Below, piece after piece: positions 53,245 through 63,140 of a stretch of DNA of 64,000 nucleotides. Location of the stretch: positions 21,895 to 85,894 of the forward strand of contig WAOW01000002.1 in assembly GCA_015521085.1 (NCBI GenBank), given 5' to 3'. The translations under genes and the position numbers were made by a program. The first letter of the stretch is position 1. Every line of letters begins with the position of its first letter. Source of the DNA: Candidatus Thermodiscus eudorianus. Its GTDB lineage: Archaea > Thermoproteota > Thermoprotei_A > Sulfolobales > Acidilobaceae. The notes under the pieces were generated by a model, which saw only the letters and a program-made list of their open reading frames with translations, did not search any database and was not told where the DNA came from.

Positions 53245-54254
53245 CCCTTTACCCGCCTGTAGATTATTCTGAAGGCTTCTGGCGCGGCTAGCGCGATGAC
53301 TATTATCCCTATCGCGGTATCTGCGGCTTCCTTCGGCACCCCGTAGAGTGGTTCGACTAGCTGGCTCCCGGCTAGGAGGGTTGAGAATAGGAAGCTGGCG
53401 AGAAGTATGCCTAGCGGGTCGTTCCTTCCCATCAAGGCTACTCCTATGCCGTTGAACCCGTACCCTCTAACTGTGCCTCCGAGTACGTCTATGCTGTAGG
53501 AGTAGCCTAGTATGTGGATTGAGCCCGCGAGGCCTGCTAGTCCTCCGGCCAGGAGCATTGAGAGTATCCTGTAGTACCTCGTGTTGACTCCTCTTTCTCT
53601 GCATGCGTTTTCATTGGCTCCGGAGAATCTGAGGAGTATCCCTTGTCTGGTCATCCGGATGAATACAAACATGAGAATAGAGGTCAGGGCGGATACTAGG
53701 ATCGTTAGGGGGATGCCCCCTATGTGGGGGAGCCTGGCTTGCGGTGGCACCTGGATCGTCCTCTGGGGGTACACTGGGTCTGCCAGGTAGACTATGATCG
53801 CGTATAGTAGTGTCCAGTATACGATCCAGTTCAGCATTATAGTGCTCAGTACCTCGTTGACGTTAAGGTATACTCTGAGGATCCCTGCGAATCCTGTCAA
53901 TAGGAGTCCAGTGAGAACTCCGACTATAAGTGATAATAGGAGGTTTCCGGTCTCTATTGCGGTCCAGAGCGCTGCTAAGGCGCCTATGTAGAGGCTCCCC
54001 TCGGCGCCTATGTTGAACAGGCCTGCATATAACGGTATACTGAACGCCATCGCAGTCAACGTCAATACAGCGGTGTACTCGGCGACCATGTCGGGTAGCT
54101 TCTCCCATGAGAGCAGCATTGTCTTCAGCATCCCGGTAGCGGGCGCCCCTGTGTACGTGGCTACTATCACTATGGAGGCTAGTCCTATTAGCAAGGCTAT
54201 AGTTACCAGTACCACCTCTGAGGCTATCCTCCCGGCTAGGTCTCCCGGCTTCAT
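53235..54254 (-). CDS. Nucleoside/sugar ABC transporter permease (NupP/YufP-like)
   Basis: The 339-aa protein is the first permease of the same importer; the docking loop is FSGANENACRERGVNTR near residue 230, with membrane segments before and after it. It overlaps the ATPase gene upstream by 4 bp and the permease gene downstream by 10 bp, so they share a single transcript. Confidence 0.85.
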   Translation of the reverse strand: MKPGDLAGRIASEVVLVTIALLIGLASIVIVATYTGAPATGMLKTMLLSWEKLPDMVAEYTAVLTLTAMAFSIPLYAGLFNIGAEGSLYIGALAALWTAIETGNLLLSLIVGVLTGLLLTGFAGILRVYLNVNEVLSTIMLNWIVYWTLLYAIIVYLADPVYPQRTIQVPPQARLPHIGGIPLTILVSALTSILMFVFIRMTRQGILLRFSGANENACRERGVNTRYYRILSMLLAGGLAGLAGSIHILGYSYSIDVLGGTVRGYGFNGIGVALMGRNDPLGILLASFLFSTLLAGSQLVEPLYGVPKEAADTAIGIIVIALAAPEAFRIIYRRVKGWK

Positions 54255-55735
54255 CCTCCCCCACCCATCAAGACACCCAGTCTCTCGGGTGTTGCTTCTT
54301 CCCTTGCAAGTTCTCCGGAGACGCGTCCTTTGTAGAGGACGATTATCCTGTCGCTTACTTCGAGGATCTCGTCGAGGTCGCTGCTGACCAGGATCACCGC
54401 GGCTCCCTTGCTCGCGTATTCGACCAGGAGGTTCCTAACGTATCTGGTAGTCGCCACGTCAAGTCCCCGCGTGGGGTTCACAGCCACTATAACCCTGGGC
54501 TTCAAGTACAGCTGGCTCCCGACGAGAAGCTTCTGCTGGTTACCCCCGCTGAGCGTCGCTACGGGAGCCCATGGACTCTTTGCAACAATCTTGAATGCGT
54601 CTCTTATCTCGGCGTATAGCCTCGATAGCATGGTAGGCGGCATAAACGAGGGACCCTCGTGTGCGTATACCAGGAAGGCTAAGTTCTCGGCGATGCTGAA
54701 CCAGGAAACGAGGGCTTTCGTTCTGTCGCCGGGCACGTATGCGCCTCCACGTGCTAGGAAGTCGGAGGGACCCTGCACTCTCTTGTCCAGCAGCTCGACG
54801 GTACCGGCCTCCGGCTCGATGACGCCTAGAATGGAGTATACCAGCTCCTCCTGACCATTGCCTTCTACACCTGCAACCCCCAGTATCTCCCCCTCCCTAA
54901 CCTCTAGCTCTTCTATCGCTAGCTGGATCCTTTTTCTAGCCCGTAAGGATTTGATCTTGACGATGGGCTTGCCTATTTTCCTCTCGGTCCTCCGGGCAGG
55001 CTGGGGTATCTCTCCTACCATCAGCCTGGCTAGTTCCTCCCGGGTAAGGGATTCTCTGGGTACCTCGCTGGCGACCACTCTGCCCTTTCTAAGTACAGTT
55101 ACTATATCGGCGATTCTCTCAATCTCTGGGAGCCTGTGGGTTATGTATACTATAGCTACTCCGTTCGTCTTCATTCTGTCGATTGCTTTGAAGAGCCCCT
55201 CTACTTCTAGTGGCGTTAGGTTTGTTGTGGGCTCGTCTAGTATCATCACTCTGCTCCCTGCTGCCAGGCTTCTAACGATCTCGGCCCTCTGTAGTACACC
55301 TATAGGCGAGTCTTCTACCCTGCTATCTAGCGGTATGTGGAATCCGGTTACCTCCTCGGCCCTCTTGAGTCGTTCCTGCCTCTCCTCTGGGGGTATCCCC
55401 GCGCTGTCGAAGTAAAGGTCTATGTTTTCGCCTATAGTCAGCGTGGGGACCATCCTGGGATGCTGGTATATCATTGCTATCCCTTTTCTTATCGCGTCTA
55501 TGGGCGTGTGGAATCTAACCGGCTCCCCATCGACGTAGATTTCTCCCCGGCTCGGCTTTATCTCGCCGTAGAGTATTCTCATGAGTGTCGTCTTACCGGC
55601 TCCGTTTTCTCCGAGGAGTGCGTGCACCATGCCCCGGTAAAGTCTTAGCGAGACGCCATCGAGAGCCTTAACACCATCAGGGTATACCTTTACTATATTT
55701 TTCATCTCTACTATCGGCGTCTCGACGCTCTCCAA
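54251..55735 (-). CDS. Nucleoside/sugar ABC transporter ATPase (two domains, NupO/YufO-like)
   Basis: The 494-aa protein holds two fused ABC domains. The first has Walker A GENGAGKTT, SPIGVLQRAEIVR (signature position), and MILDEPTTNLTP. The second has a modified Walker A GVEGNGQEE but a strong signature LSGGNQQK, as in RbsA/XylG/NupO ATPases. It drives the two permeases encoded after it. Confidence 0.88.
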   Translation of the reverse strand: MESVETPIVEMKNIVKVYPDGVKALDGVSLRLYRGMVHALLGENGAGKTTLMRILYGEIKPSRGEIYVDGEPVRFHTPIDAIRKGIAMIYQHPRMVPTLTIGENIDLYFDSAGIPPEERQERLKRAEEVTGFHIPLDSRVEDSPIGVLQRAEIVRSLAAGSRVMILDEPTTNLTPLEVEGLFKAIDRMKTNGVAIVYITHRLPEIERIADIVTVLRKGRVVASEVPRESLTREELARLMVGEIPQPARRTERKIGKPIVKIKSLRARKRIQLAIEELEVREGEILGVAGVEGNGQEELVYSILGVIEPEAGTVELLDKRVQGPSDFLARGGAYVPGDRTKALVSWFSIAENLAFLVYAHEGPSFMPPTMLSRLYAEIRDAFKIVAKSPWAPVATLSGGNQQKLLVGSQLYLKPRVIVAVNPTRGLDVATTRYVRNLLVEYASKGAAVILVSSDLDEILEVSDRIIVLYKGRVSGELAREEATPERLGVLMGGGG

Positions 55736-55799
55736 GACAATCGTCCCGGCCCTCTAGTGATCTAGTACTTGGATAAAAATAGGGGTGTGGAGTCGGAGG

Positions 55800-57086
55800 C
55801 TATCCCGAGGCTACCGCCGCGCTCAGATCCCCGTTTTCGAGTGCCTGGATTACCTGGTTGTATTCGTCGTGGGTAGCCGGGGACTTGAATACTATCTGGC
55901 CTTTCTTAATCGCCTCCTCTAGTCGCTTCACTAGGTCCCAGGCTCCTTGATCGATATACTTCTGCCTCTTCTGCATTACAATCTCGACTACGTCGTCGGG
56001 GGTTAAGCCTTGCGGGAGCCTACCCTGTTTTGCCGCGATGCTGGCGAAGTACTTTATTATGGCTGGGTCGCTTATGCCTAGGGCTCCCTCCTTCAGTCCA
56101 AGACTGTGCACTCCTCCTTTGAACTCGCCTTTAACCACGGCTTCGATAGCATTGTAGACTGCTACGTCGACCCTCTTTAGACCGCTTAGTATTATGTGTT
56201 CGGGGTCATACCACTCCTGGCTGGCGTCCTGTCCTATTGCTATAGCTAGCACTCCCTGCTGGTTGGCCTCTTTTACGGCGTCAAACATTCCGACGTGGGT
56301 TAGACCGGCTAGCCCGTATAGTACCCTGCATCCCTGGCTTATCATCTGTTGCGCCGTCTGCTTCCCTAGCTGTGGGTTCTGGAAGTCGCCTACGTAGACC
56401 CATCCCAGGTCTATGTTCTTTCCAGTGTGCTGGTTGTAGTATTGTATCCCGTATAGGTATCCGATGTGGAACCTCCAGAGGGGTGGTATGTCCATCCCGG
56501 CTACTGCTCCAGCGCAGGTCGAGTTTATGTTGCTGGCTATGTCGGCAGCTAGTACACCTACTAGGCTGGCTACTTCCTGCTCTCGGAATACATAGGCCGC
56601 TACATTTGGTATTGTCTCGGTGGGGGCAGCGTCTATGATAGCGTATTTCTGGTTGGGGAATTGTGGCGCCACCTGGACCATTGGATCGAGCCAGAGGAAG
56701 CCCACTCCTATTATGAGGTCGTATTCTCCGCTCTGGCTCACGCTTTTGAGGAGGCTTGACATCGCGTCTACGCTAGCTGGGGTTTGGTAGTCGATTTGGA
56801 CTCCTAGCTCTTCCTTGGCCTTCTCGGCTCCCAGTACAGCCATGTCGTTGAAGCTTAGGTCTCCCTTGCCGCCTACGTCGAACAGGACCAGTACTTTGAC
56901 TTGTTTCTTGCCTGTCGTTGTAGATTGCTCCTGTGCAGTGGTTGTCTCCGTCCCGGTTGCCTGCGTGGTCGTTGTCTCCGTTTTAGTGCCTCCTCCGGAT
57001 TGCGTTAGGTATATCGCCGCTGCTAGCAGGATGATGACTACTACTAGTATGGCTATGGCTTGGGAGGATAGGCCTCTCCTACGCAA
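55800..57086 (-). CDS. BMP family substrate-binding protein of the ABC importer
   Basis: The 428-aa protein starts with a signal or anchor segment (IAILVVVIILLAAAIYLTQ), then a Thr-rich linker (TETTTTQATGTETTT) as is common for archaeal surface-bound binding proteins, and the BMP domain (VLVLFDVGGKGDLSFNDMA; GVGFLWLDPMVQVA; VYVGDFQNPQLGKQTA). There is no lipobox Cys, so it is probably held by the membrane span. The linker is likely O-glycosylated; that is inference. It binds a nucleoside or related solute. Confidence 0.85.
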   Translation of the reverse strand: MRRRGLSSQAIAILVVVIILLAAAIYLTQSGGGTKTETTTTQATGTETTTAQEQSTTTGKKQVKVLVLFDVGGKGDLSFNDMAVLGAEKAKEELGVQIDYQTPASVDAMSSLLKSVSQSGEYDLIIGVGFLWLDPMVQVAPQFPNQKYAIIDAAPTETIPNVAAYVFREQEVASLVGVLAADIASNINSTCAGAVAGMDIPPLWRFHIGYLYGIQYYNQHTGKNIDLGWVYVGDFQNPQLGKQTAQQMISQGCRVLYGLAGLTHVGMFDAVKEANQQGVLAIAIGQDASQEWYDPEHIILSGLKRVDVAVYNAIEAVVKGEFKGGVHSLGLKEGALGISDPAIIKYFASIAAKQGRLPQGLTPDDVVEIVMQKRQKYIDQGAWDLVKRLEEAIKKGQIVFKSPATHDEYNQVIQALENGDLSAAVASG

Positions 57087-57127
57087 GACGCGTATACCAC
57101 CTCGTGTCGGAGAGTTTGTAGCTAGAG

Positions 57128-57136
57128 GTTTATATC
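57128..57136 (-). promoter_or_regulatory. TATA box of the nucleoside importer operon
   Basis: On the minus strand GATATAAAC is centred about 46 bases before the ATG of the binding-protein gene. A transcript starting near 57106 would have a leader of about 20 nt. Confidence 0.45.
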
Positions 57137-57217
57137 GTGGGGTTTCTTACTGTATAATCTTGTCGTCTTTATTTTAAATGGTTTAATCCCGGAGCTCTAT
57201 CACTTCCTGCATATATG

Positions 57218-57961
57218 TTAGGCCTCTCCGGCTTGGCATGGGCAGGAGCCAGGGTCTATAGGTATCTTATCTATGCTGTTGGACTTCATGTCCACAATTA
57301 TGAGGGTCCCTCTATCATCGTCGAGTCCTAGCAGGTGTTTTATAGCGATCGAGGCCTCTATGCTGGCTATGACCCCGACTATAGCGCCCAGGACCGGTAT
57401 CGTCCTCTGACTGGTACTTGCTGGGGCTATGCATTTTAGGCAAGCGGTTTCTCCGGGGATTGAGAGGAAGACTTGTCCATAGAATGATTCGACTGCGGCG
57501 TGGAGTAGTGGTATCTTCTTCCTCTGAGAGTATTCGTCTAGCTGGAGCCTGGTCTCCCAGTTGTCGAGGCAGTCCACTATTAAGTCTACATCGCCTATGA
57601 CCTCGTTTATGTTGTCCCGGTCTAGCTTTTCCTGGAACCACTCAACCTTTATGCAGGGGTTTATCGCCTTTAGTCTCCTAGCGGCTAGCGGCGCCTTGGG
57701 CAGTCCTATACTGGGGGTATCGTATAGGAGTTGCCTGTTGAGGTTATTCACGTCTACGAGATCTGAGTCTATTATCTTAATGTGGCCGACCCCAGCCGCC
57801 GCCAGATACTGCGATACAATGCTACCTAGGCCCCCCAGCCCTACCACCGCTACTCTGCTCTTGTAAAGCTTGGTCTGGCCCTCCCCGTTGATGATGGGGA
57901 GTTGCCTTGCGTATCTAGGATCCCTGTCTGGGGGAGGGCATTTCATCGCCTGAGCCTCCAC
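57218..57961 (-). CDS. ThiF/MoeB/HesA-type E1-like adenylyltransferase
   Basis: The 247-aa protein has the nucleotide-binding loop VVGLGGLGSIVSQYLAAAGVG, the DxDxVDxxNLNRQ motif (DSDLVDVNNLNRQ), and VDCLDNWETR. Zinc ligands appear as CLKC and CPC near residues 174 and 243. It activates the C-terminus of a ubiquitin-like sulfur carrier (ThiS, MoaD or SAMP/Urm1 type). It overlaps cysS by 19 bp, so they share a transcript. Confidence 0.87.
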   Translation of the reverse strand: MEAQAMKCPPPDRDPRYARQLPIINGEGQTKLYKSRVAVVGLGGLGSIVSQYLAAAGVGHIKIIDSDLVDVNNLNRQLLYDTPSIGLPKAPLAARRLKAINPCIKVEWFQEKLDRDNINEVIGDVDLIVDCLDNWETRLQLDEYSQRKKIPLLHAAVESFYGQVFLSIPGETACLKCIAPASTSQRTIPVLGAIVGVIASIEASIAIKHLLGLDDDRGTLIIVDMKSNSIDKIPIDPGSCPCQAGEA

Positions 57962-59355
57962 TCGGTTTTGTCCCTGTAGTCTAGTAGCTCCACGCCCAGC
58001 TCGGCTAGTTTCGCTCTAATCGTGTCGGCTAGATCATACATTTTCCTCCGGCGTAGTTCTCCCCTGACTTCAACTATTAGATCGAGGAGTTCTCCTATGG
58101 AGTCTTCCAGGGGCTTAGCTGCGCCCTCCGGAGCCAGTATATCGTCTAGCACGGCGTATACCTTGTTTACTTGTGTGAGGGCCCTGTAGTAGCTCCAGGT
58201 TATGGCCGGGTTCTCGGTCTGATCGACTTCGCTGTAGTAGATGTTGGTTAGCTCCCATACTTCTCGCAGTGCTCCTGCTAGGTTGAAGTCGTTGCTCATC
58301 TCCGAGTGCCACCGGATCATTATATCGCGTATCTTGGCTAGCACGGAGATGTCGTGGCTGCCTAGGTGGTGTGTGTAGTCTTCTTTCTCGATTCTCCTCT
58401 GGACTCTGTATCCGATGTCCTTTAGCCTTGATAGTAGGCGTTTAGCCTGGTTGAGGCTGTGCTCGCTGTATTCGAGCTGGGTCCTGTAGTGCCCGCTGAG
58501 TAGCCAGAGTCTTAGTGTATCGGCTCCCCATTCCTTGATTGCGTCTTTTAATGTAATGATGTTGCCGAGGCTCTTACTCATTTTCTCTCCGCTTATCGTC
58601 AGGTACCCTGTGTGTAGCCAGTACTTTACCCAGGGCGAGCGGCCCAGGTAGGCCTCGCTTTGGGCTCTCTCGTTTTCGTGGTGGGGGAATATCAGGTCCA
58701 TTCCCCCGCCGTGAATGTCTAGTTGCCCTCCGGCGTATCTTGTGCTCATCACGCTGCACTCTATGTGCCAGCCGGGTCTCCCCTCGCCCCATGGGCTCTT
58801 CCATCTGGGTTCTCCTGGCTTGGCGGCTTTCCATAGTGCGAAGTCATATGGTTTCCTCTTTTCCCTCTCGTATTCTTCCTCCTGGGACCATGTATCCTTT
58901 GCGAATCTGCCGCTTAGCCTGCCATAATCCTTGTACTTGTCGACCTCGAAGTAGACGCTTCCGCTCTCTGTTACGTAGGCGTATCCCTTCTCCAGGAGTT
59001 TTTCAATGAATTCAATTATTTCTTTAATGTGTTGTGTTACACGTGGGTGTAGGTCGACTCGTATCCTCAGCGATTCGAGGGACTCCAAGTAGTCTCGTGC
59101 ATAGTAGTCGGCGATCTCTCTCCAGTCTTTCCCGGTCTCGCGCGACTTGTTTATTATTTTGTCGTCGATGTCCGTGATGTTCTGTATATGGAAGACATCG
59201 TAGCCCCTTAATTGTAGATACCTCTTGATCCCGTCGAAGGCCACAAAGGACCTGGCGTGGCCGAGGTGTGTGTAGTCGTAGGGTGTCGGACCACATACGT
59301 ACATCCTGACAAGCGGCGGCTTGAAGGGCTCGAATACCTCTAGCCGTCTCCCCAT
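57943..59355 (-). CDS. cysS: Cysteinyl-tRNA synthetase
   Basis: This class I synthetase has HIGH as HLGH in [17 protein letters not shown], zinc ligands around [11 protein letters not shown] and HHEN, and KMSKS in [10 protein letters not shown]. It makes Cys-tRNA directly, so the organism need not use the SepRS/SepCysS route. Length 470 aa is normal. The ThiF-like gene follows with a 19-bp overlap. Confidence 0.93.
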   Translation of the reverse strand: MGRRLEVFEPFKPPLVRMYVCGPTPYDYTHLGHARSFVAFDGIKRYLQLRGYDVFHIQNITDIDDKIINKSRETGKDWREIADYYARDYLESLESLRIRVDLHPRVTQHIKEIIEFIEKLLEKGYAYVTESGSVYFEVDKYKDYGRLSGRFAKDTWSQEEEYEREKRKPYDFALWKAAKPGEPRWKSPWGEGRPGWHIECSVMSTRYAGGQLDIHGGGMDLIFPHHENERAQSEAYLGRSPWVKYWLHTGYLTISGEKMSKSLGNIITLKDAIKEWGADTLRLWLLSGHYRTQLEYSEHSLNQAKRLLSRLKDIGYRVQRRIEKEDYTHHLGSHDISVLAKIRDIMIRWHSEMSNDFNLAGALREVWELTNIYYSEVDQTENPAITWSYYRALTQVNKVYAVLDDILAPEGAAKPLEDSIGELLDLIVEVRGELRRRKMYDLADTIRAKLAELGVELLDYRDKTEWRLRR

Positions 59356-59502
59356 GGTGTTTCTAACCCTAATGGTACCGTTATGCGAAGGCGATTCACC
59401 ACACCCCCGGCATGTCCGTTCAAGTGCATGCCTCTGGCTACATGTATCGCTGTCGGGTTATATCGGCTCGGACATCTTACGTTGCCTGCGTGATTCAAGG
59501 GC

Positions 59503-60462
59503 TTAGTATGTTACGCGTGTCAGCTTTATCCTCCTGGCAGCCTCGTAGATCCTATACCAGTCATCTCTCTTGAGTCTCCAGCCCATGGCTCCCGCGTTGT
59601 CTTCGACTTGGCTGGGGTTCTTTGCGCCTGGTATAGGGACGACAACGTCGCTATAGCTCAGCAGCCAGTTCAACGCTACCTGTGCCGGTGTTTTCTCGTA
59701 CTTTGCGGCGAGTTCCTTCACGATGTTGGCGACTTCGAGTATTTGTTTGTAGTTGGCTGGATGGAATATTGGATCGCCTCTCCTGACGTCGTCGAGTTTC
59801 TCCGCTTCTTCAAGCGTGTATTTGCCTAGTATTGCGCCTTTGGCTAGGGGGCTCCATGCTAGTAGCGTCATATCGTTTTCCTCGGCATACGGTATTATCT
59901 CGTCCTCGGCCTCTAGCTCTACCGGGTTGAATCGTACCTGGAGGACCTCTACGTCAGCTCGTGCTAGGCATGCCCTAGCCGAGTCTACAAGCTCTATGGG
60001 GTGGTTGCTTAATCCCATGGCGCGTATCATGCCCAGGTTTAGCAGGCGTTCGAGGGCTCTCATGTATTCGCATACTGGTATGTTATGCCAGCATGGGGGC
60101 CAGTGGACTTGCATCACGTCTATGTAGCTGGTCTGAAGTCTCTCAAGGCTCCTCCTTGTAGCCTTGAATATGTCGTCATATGATAGCATCTCGCCTGGTA
60201 TCTTGGTTGCTATGACTACCTCGTCTCTTTTAGCGCCTAGGTCCCTCAAGGCCCTGCCTATGAACTCTTCGCTCATCCCCCTGCCGTAGACTATAGCCGT
60301 GTCCACTAGGTTTATACCAAGCTCTAGCGCCCGTGATATGATGCTCTTGGCCCTCTCGTATTCCACCACGCCCCAGGCCTGGCTGAACTGCCAGGCTCCT
60401 AGGCCTATACGCGAGATTCTTATGCCCGTTGAACCTAACTCCGTGTACTCGACCCTCACCAC
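59503..60462 (-). CDS. Aldo-keto reductase (second family member)
   Basis: The 319-aa enzyme has the AKR motifs: GLGAWQFSQAWG, LVDTAIVYGRGMSEE, ATKIP, VMQVHWPPCW and WLLSYSDVVVPIPGAKNPSQ. Its W/C-rich loop at VHWPPCWHNIPVCEY differs from the AKR near 12.4 kb, and the C-terminus is that of the Kv-beta-like group. The substrate is unknown. Confidence 0.88.
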   Translation of the reverse strand: MVRVEYTELGSTGIRISRIGLGAWQFSQAWGVVEYERAKSIISRALELGINLVDTAIVYGRGMSEEFIGRALRDLGAKRDEVVIATKIPGEMLSYDDIFKATRRSLERLQTSYIDVMQVHWPPCWHNIPVCEYMRALERLLNLGMIRAMGLSNHPIELVDSARACLARADVEVLQVRFNPVELEAEDEIIPYAEENDMTLLAWSPLAKGAILGKYTLEEAEKLDDVRRGDPIFHPANYKQILEVANIVKELAAKYEKTPAQVALNWLLSYSDVVVPIPGAKNPSQVEDNAGAMGWRLKRDDWYRIYEAARRIKLTRVTY

Positions 60463-60560
60463 TATAGGAGTACCTCCGGTCCTATACCGTTGGAACGCCT
60501 GGGTTATAACGTGGTGTATTGATTGCCTTCCCTGGCGCCGGGTATTACATGCTAGCTGGG

Positions 60561-61892
60561 TTATCCGTGTATCCTCTCGGCTATGCTCCTATAGAATCGT
60601 ACAGCCTTCAGCAAGTGGTCTATGGAGACCCTCTCGTCGGGGCCGTGTATATTGTAGCCCAGGGGGCCGTAGTCTATGGCCTCTACTCCCCGCGGGCTGA
60701 AGTATCTGGAGTCGCTCGCTCCACCGGCCTCGACCGGCTCGGGATCAAGTCCAAGGATGGAGTTCGCCTCGGAGGCTATCTTGACTAGCCTAGCGTCCCT
60801 GCTCGTGTATAGATAGCCGGAGCCCCCTTTAACCTCTAGGCTTGCTCCGGGTAGATTTTCCTTGAGGGTGTCTTTGAGGCTCTCTTTGATCGACGCCGTG
60901 TCGGTGGTCATGGCCCTTATATCGATTATGAGCCGGTGCGTGTCTCCTGGCTTGTAGAGGTTCGGATTTATGGAGACTCCGTAATCGCTGTACTTCTCCG
61001 TCAGTATAGGGGTCCTCGTGATGGGTAGCACCGCGTCTACAAGCCTAGTCAATGCCTCATCATACGTTATACGCCCTACCCCGGGCTCGACGTACTCTAG
61101 CTGGACTCGCCTAGGGAGTACGTTACTCTTAACCCAGTCTCCCTCCATTCTGGCGATCTTGAAGCCCGAGTCGCGTGTCCATAGGGACGCGGCTACGAGT
61201 GCGTGCATGTCTACCCCGGGCGTGAAGTATGCAGAGTGCATAGTGTCCCGTAGTACTAGCCTCGTCTCGAACTCCCTCCTACCCGTTCTTCCACTCCCCA
61301 CGGCGGGTTCCGCTTTTACGGAGACGGTGGCTGTGAAGGCGCTCCTCCTCCGGGTTATTACCCTGGAGAGGCTGCCGTCCCCATTGACTAGGTAGTCCGG
61401 CTTTAATCCCTCCTCTTCTAGCTTCTGTGCAAGCATGCCCGCGCCATTTGCCCCTCCTATCTCCTCGTCCCCGGTGAACGCCACGATTATAGTGCCCTTG
61501 ACCGGCTGATAATCGCGTAGCGCAGACGCTATCGCGGCCACGTTTGATTTATCGTCTGCCGCGCCCCTCCCATAGACGTAGCCGTCTACGACGACAGGCT
61601 TGAAGGGGGAAGTAACAGTCCACCCGGGGCCTGGAGGGACCACGTCGAAGTGGGCCATAAACAGCGTGACGGGGCGCCCCTCCCCCTTCACAGCCAGCAG
61701 AGTCGGGTACCCATTATGCTCCAGGAGGTCCGTCTCGACCCCGTACGACGCTAGGATTTCCTGGATCCTCAAGCCCTCGCTACGGGTAACCCTCAGCCCC
61801 CTCACGGGGTCGTTTACAGTCTCAACCCCCACGAGTTCCTTCAGGAGCTCCACTACTCTGCTCCCAGTCAAGGCAGGGCACCTGGGGCACAT
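60561..61892 (-). CDS. M20 family metallopeptidase (ArgE/DapE-like)
   Basis: The 443-aa enzyme has metal ligands in FMAHFDVVPPGPGW, YGRGAADDKSN and FTGDEEIGGANGAG, and a C-terminal GASDSRYF and IHGPDERVS segment. It removes acyl or peptide groups from amino acids or dipeptides. The CXXC near the N-terminus is unusual. A DapE, ArgE or carboxypeptidase assignment is not possible from sequence alone. Confidence 0.88.
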   Translation of the reverse strand: MCPRCPALTGSRVVELLKELVGVETVNDPVRGLRVTRSEGLRIQEILASYGVETDLLEHNGYPTLLAVKGEGRPVTLFMAHFDVVPPGPGWTVTSPFKPVVVDGYVYGRGAADDKSNVAAIASALRDYQPVKGTIIVAFTGDEEIGGANGAGMLAQKLEEEGLKPDYLVNGDGSLSRVITRRRSAFTATVSVKAEPAVGSGRTGRREFETRLVLRDTMHSAYFTPGVDMHALVAASLWTRDSGFKIARMEGDWVKSNVLPRRVQLEYVEPGVGRITYDEALTRLVDAVLPITRTPILTEKYSDYGVSINPNLYKPGDTHRLIIDIRAMTTDTASIKESLKDTLKENLPGASLEVKGGSGYLYTSRDARLVKIASEANSILGLDPEPVEAGGASDSRYFSPRGVEAIDYGPLGYNIHGPDERVSIDHLLKAVRFYRSIAERIHG

Positions 61893-61955
61893 GCATGATC
61901 CCCCAGGGGTGTAGGAATGCGTTTTTAAGGACTCGCGAGTTACCGCCTCTCCCCT

Positions 61956-62549
61956 TCAACCCGAGGCCAGGACTTGTATTCCCTCCCTGATCAACGATAC
62001 CGCGAACCCGGCTAGTATGAGGCTCATGAACTTATCTATGAAGAGGGCTCCATGCCGGCCCAACACCCTGAGCAGTATGGACGCCGATGCGAGTATAGGG
62101 TATGCCAGGATTATGTTAACGGTCGTAGCCGCGAGCGCCGTCGCTAGCCCGTAGACGTACTTGATGTAGATGACCGTCGATATCGAGCCAGGCCCGGCTA
62201 GAAGAGGAGTAGCCAGGGGAAATATAGCCAGCTGCGCAGGCTCGCCCTTGGGACTACCAATATGGACCTCGAATATAGCCGCGATAGCGTAGATAGCGAG
62301 TATAACCCCGGCGGCAATCTTAAAATCAGCTATAGTAACGCCCAGAAGCCTAAACAACAAATCACCAATCAACGCAAAGGCAACAAGCATAGCAAAAGCA
62401 AAAGCCAGAGCCCTCGACAACACAACATCCCTATCCCTCTCAGGAACCCTAGACACCACAGCCTGATAATAGGGAAGAATCCCCACAGGATCCAACACAA
62501 CAAACAACATGAGATACGGCGTCAAATCCAGCGAAGGCGCTAAACTCAC
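61956..62549 (-). CDS. MarC family integral membrane protein
   Basis: I start at GTG 62549, with GGTGGTGG just upstream, giving 197 aa, the usual MarC length (longer frames to 62690 add a low-complexity tail). Six membrane spans, the family DPVGILPYY motif near residue 20, and PLATPLLAGPGSIS near 110. The function of MarC proteins is not established. Codons in the first third of the gene (T and G in third positions) differ from the rest; see the strand-bias finding. Confidence 0.85.
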   Translation of the reverse strand: MSLAPSLDLTPYLMLFVVLDPVGILPYYQAVVSRVPERDRDVVLSRALAFAFAMLVAFALIGDLLFRLLGVTIADFKIAAGVILAIYAIAAIFEVHIGSPKGEPAQLAIFPLATPLLAGPGSISTVIYIKYVYGLATALAATTVNIILAYPILASASILLRVLGRHGALFIDKFMSLILAGFAVSLIREGIQVLASG

Positions 62550-62554
62550 AAACC

Positions 62555-62700
62555 ACCACCAAAAACCAAAGACAAGAAGAATACATGGAAATAAGAAGAC
62601 AGCGCCGCCCCAAGGACAACCCCCAACAACCCAAAGCCCAAGACGCCCAACACACCCAACCCAGCCGCCCGCAAGGCCAGGCCCCACCAAGGCTCCGGGC
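62555..62700 (-). terminator. T-rich 3' trailer and probable terminator of the rRNA transcript
   Basis: Downstream of the 23S 3' end, the minus strand is almost free of A and rich in T and G, with tracts such as GGTTTTTGG, CTTCTTATTTCC and TTCTTCTTGTCTTTGG. T-rich tracts of this type terminate rRNA operons in archaea. Exact stop positions are not known. Confidence 0.45.
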
Positions 62701-63071
62701 CCATACTAGGACCCCGCTCACGGGCTACAACCACTATACAACGTGCAGCCCGCCCCAGGGTGAGCACCCCCTGCGGCCTCGGGCGATTGGGAGCGGCGGG
62801 CTGAACCCCTCGGGGGCCAACGCCCCCTCAGGGCTTACACCCCCGCCCCATCAACCCCGTCTTCTACGGGAGCCCTCGCCGCCCCTAACAGGGCGGATGG
62901 CCGCCTCTTTTCGGGGAGGGGTTCCCGCTTAGATGCTTTCAGCGGTTACCCCACTGCGGCGTGGCTGCCCGGCCCTGCCCTGCCGGACAACCGGTACACT
63001 AGAGGCCGCGGCGCCCCGTTCCTCTCGTACTAGGGGCACCTTCCCCTCAGGCGGCCGACACCCCCCGCGGG

Positions 63072-63131
<60 letters not shown>

Positions 63132-63140
63132 GCAGCCCCA

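Noticed and set aside
62449..62932. Several long frames on both strands near the 23S 3' end
   Set aside because: They reflect the GC-rich, strand-biased sequence of the rRNA and its trailer, not protein genes.
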